Shown piece by piece: positions 62,628-64,000 of a DNA stretch of 64,000 nucleotides (position 1 is its first letter; each line of letters starts with the position of its first letter). The notes under the pieces are model-generated. The model worked only from the letters and a program-made list of their open reading frames with translations. It did not search any database and was not told where the DNA came from. The translations under genes were made by a program, and so were the position numbers. This DNA comes from Arsenicitalea aurantiaca (GTDB lineage: Bacteria; Pseudomonadota; Alphaproteobacteria; Rhizobiales; Devosiaceae): assembly GCF_003994485.1 (NCBI RefSeq), contig NZ_RZNJ01000003.1:525-64524 (forward strand), read 5' to 3'.

Positions 62628-64000
62628 TCGGCCGGCACCGTTCGCTCGCCCGGCCGCGCGGCCTTGGCCGGGGCGCCGACGCGCAGGCGGCGATAGCTGA
62701 GCGAAAGCAGCCCGCCGGCGGCCATGATCAGCGTGCCGATCCAGATCAGGGTTACATAGGGCTTGTACCAGAGCCGGACGACGTGGCTTTCCCCGCTGCC
62801 GTCCTCGCCGAGCTGCATGTAGACCTGCGAAAAGCCATAGGTCAGGATCGCGGCCTCGGTCGTCGGCTGGCCCGATGCGGTATAGATCCGGCGTTCCGGA
62901 TGCGCAGTTCGCGTGCCCCCGTCGGGCGCGGTCACGCTGAACGTGCCTTCCTCGGAAACGAAATTGGGACCGGGCACGTCCTGAATGCCGTCAAAGGCGA
63001 TGCTGTAGCCTGCGATCTCGGTCACGTCGCCGACATTCATGGTCAAGACCCGCTCGGTCTCCCAGGCGGTGACCGAGACGACGCCGATAACCGTCACCCC
63101 GACCCCCAGATGAGCGATGGCCGTCGCCCAGGCCGTACGCGGCAGGCCGAAGAGCCGGCGCATGCTTTCGCGGAAGGGAAGCCGGCCGATGCGCGCCCGG
63201 TCGATCAGCTCGGCGATGGCGCCGAAGCCGACCCAGAAACCGAGCAGCAGGCCAAGCGGCGCAAGGGAGATCGAGGCGCCCGACAAAGCGAAGATGAGAA
63301 TGGCGACGAAGAGCGCGAGCCCCGCGGCGCCCGCCAGCCGCTGCGTTACCGCCACGAGGTCCCCGCGCTTCCAAGCGAGGAAAGGCCCGAAGGGTAGCAC
63401 GATCAAGAGTGGCACCATGATCGCGGCGAAAGTCAGATCGAAAAAGGGCGCGCCGACCGAGATTGAGCGACCCGTCAGCGCATCGAGCACGAGCGGATAG
63501 AGCGTGCCCACGAGGATCGCCCCGGTCGCGGTCGCAAGGAAGAGATTGTTGAGGATCAGCGAGCCTTCCCGGCTGATCGGCGCGAAGAGCCCGCCCTGGC
63601 GCAGGCTCGAGGCGCGGAAGGCGAAGAGGCTGAACGCACCGCCGATCAGGATGGCGAGCATGGTGAGAATGACGAGGCCGCGCGTGGGGTCCGACGCGAA
63701 GGTGTGCACCGAGGTCAGGATGCCCGAGCGCACGAGGAAGGTGCCCAGGAGCGAGAGCGAGAAGGTGATGATGGCGAGGAACACCGTCCACACCTTCATC
63801 GCATTGCGCTTTTCCATGACGAGCGCCGAATGGAGAAGCGCGGTGCCCGCGAGCCAGGGCATGAAGCTTGCGTTCTCGACCGGATCCCAGAACCACCAGC
63901 CGCCCCAGCCGAGTTCGTAATAGGCCCAGTACGACCCCATCGAGATGCCGAGGGTGAGGAAGACCCAGGAGAGGAGCGTCCATGGCCGCACCCAGCGTGC
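62624..64000 (-). CDS. ccmF: Cytochrome c haem lyase subunit CcmF (3' part; runs off window)
   Basis: At least 458 codons are present; the 5' end is beyond the window. The tryptophan-rich WWD region WGGWWFWDPVENASFMPWL is near the visible N-terminus, with the later haem-handling histidines and about ten membrane helices following; the C-terminal periplasmic domain (FDGIQDVPGPNF, SQVYMQLG) is complete. Together with CcmH it ligates haem to apocytochrome c in the periplasm. Confidence 0.95.
   Translation of the reverse strand, partial: ARWVRPWTLLSWVFLTLGISMGSYWAYYELGWGGWWFWDPVENASFMPWLAGTALLHSALVMEKRNAMKVWTVFLAIITFSLSLLGTFLVRSGILTSVHTFASDPTRGLVILTMLAILIGGAFSLFAFRASSLRQGGLFAPISREGSLILNNLFLATATGAILVGTLYPLVLDALTGRSISVGAPFFDLTFAAIMVPLLIVLPFGPFLAWKRGDLVAVTQRLAGAAGLALFVAILIFALSGASISLAPLGLLLGFWVGFGAIAELIDRARIGRLPFRESMRRLFGLPRTAWATAIAHLGVGVTVIGVVSVTAWETERVLTMNVGDVTEIAGYSIAFDGIQDVPGPNFVSEEGTFSVTAPDGGTRTAHPERRIYTASGQPTTEAAILTYGFSQVYMQLGEDGSGESHVVRLWYKPYVTLIWIGTLIMAAGGLLSLSYRRLRVGAPAKAARPGERTVPAE

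Overview
The window is high-GC chromosomal DNA from an alphaproteobacterium, almost certainly order Hyphomicrobiales (Rhizobiales). This rests on recognised families: DUF2865 and DUF2059 secreted proteins, a TIGR02281 retropepsin-like protease, an HWE histidine kinase with a single-domain receiver, class II DAHP synthase, the rpiA-DUF2059-gor order, and the ccmF-ccmH-(TauE)-degP-response regulator-kinase-glnE order. A member of the Devosiaceae would fit, but the genus is a guess. The content is mostly housekeeping. I saw no rRNA, tRNA, CRISPR array, insertion sequence, prophage or integrase.

Region by region. 1-2633: an ArsR regulator and an Atm1/ABCB7-type exporter under an operator-like palindrome (minus strand). 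2676-9097: a minus-strand run of tightly coupled genes, DUF559 nuclease-like, VOC, GFA, citramalate synthase (cimA) and a 1.2-kb-codon LysM protein with a very long Pro/Ala/Glu-rich stretch. 9142-9592: palindromic repeats, including an 87-bp unit repeated four times, wedged against the 3' end of cysS. 9592-16466: cysS, a fumarylacetoacetase-family hydrolase, a DUF2865 protein, then nadE-gltX. 16558-20000: an outer-membrane barrel protein and a receiver protein facing a three-PAS HWE kinase. 20104-26732: class II DAHP synthase, gor, DUF2059, rpiA, an L,D-transpeptidase, moaA and an Lrp regulator. 26829-32692: a nuclease-like protein, a membrane histidine kinase, cobT/cobS, an aspartic protease and dusA.

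32779-38522 is the most unusual block. A LysR-type regulator runs in frame, with no stop codon, into a periplasmic binding protein. A two-domain ABC permease, its ATPase and a DUF4743 Nudix hydrolase follow in the same direction. DUF4743 Nudix enzymes are known to destroy damaged thiamin diphosphate, so import of thiamin or a related compound is a reasonable hypothesis, though the transporter itself also resembles ferric-iron systems.

38725-45962: cold-shock protein with a clear promoter and long leader, two small membrane or secreted proteins, a complete sitABCD manganese/iron importer behind a promoter-operator, a hemerythrin-domain protein, a DMT-family transporter and a D-lyxose-isomerase family protein. 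46021-49875: two paralogous ABC exporter half-subunits. 50184-57313: pepN, a PAS histidine kinase and glnE. 57352-64000: an envelope-type two-component system, degP, a TauE/SafE permease, ccmH and the 3' part of ccmF, which runs off the window.

Translational coupling is pervasive (ATGA and TGATG overlaps). Several convergent pairs share their terminal codons, and in one case (DUF2865/gltX) 56 bp of coding sequence is used on both strands.
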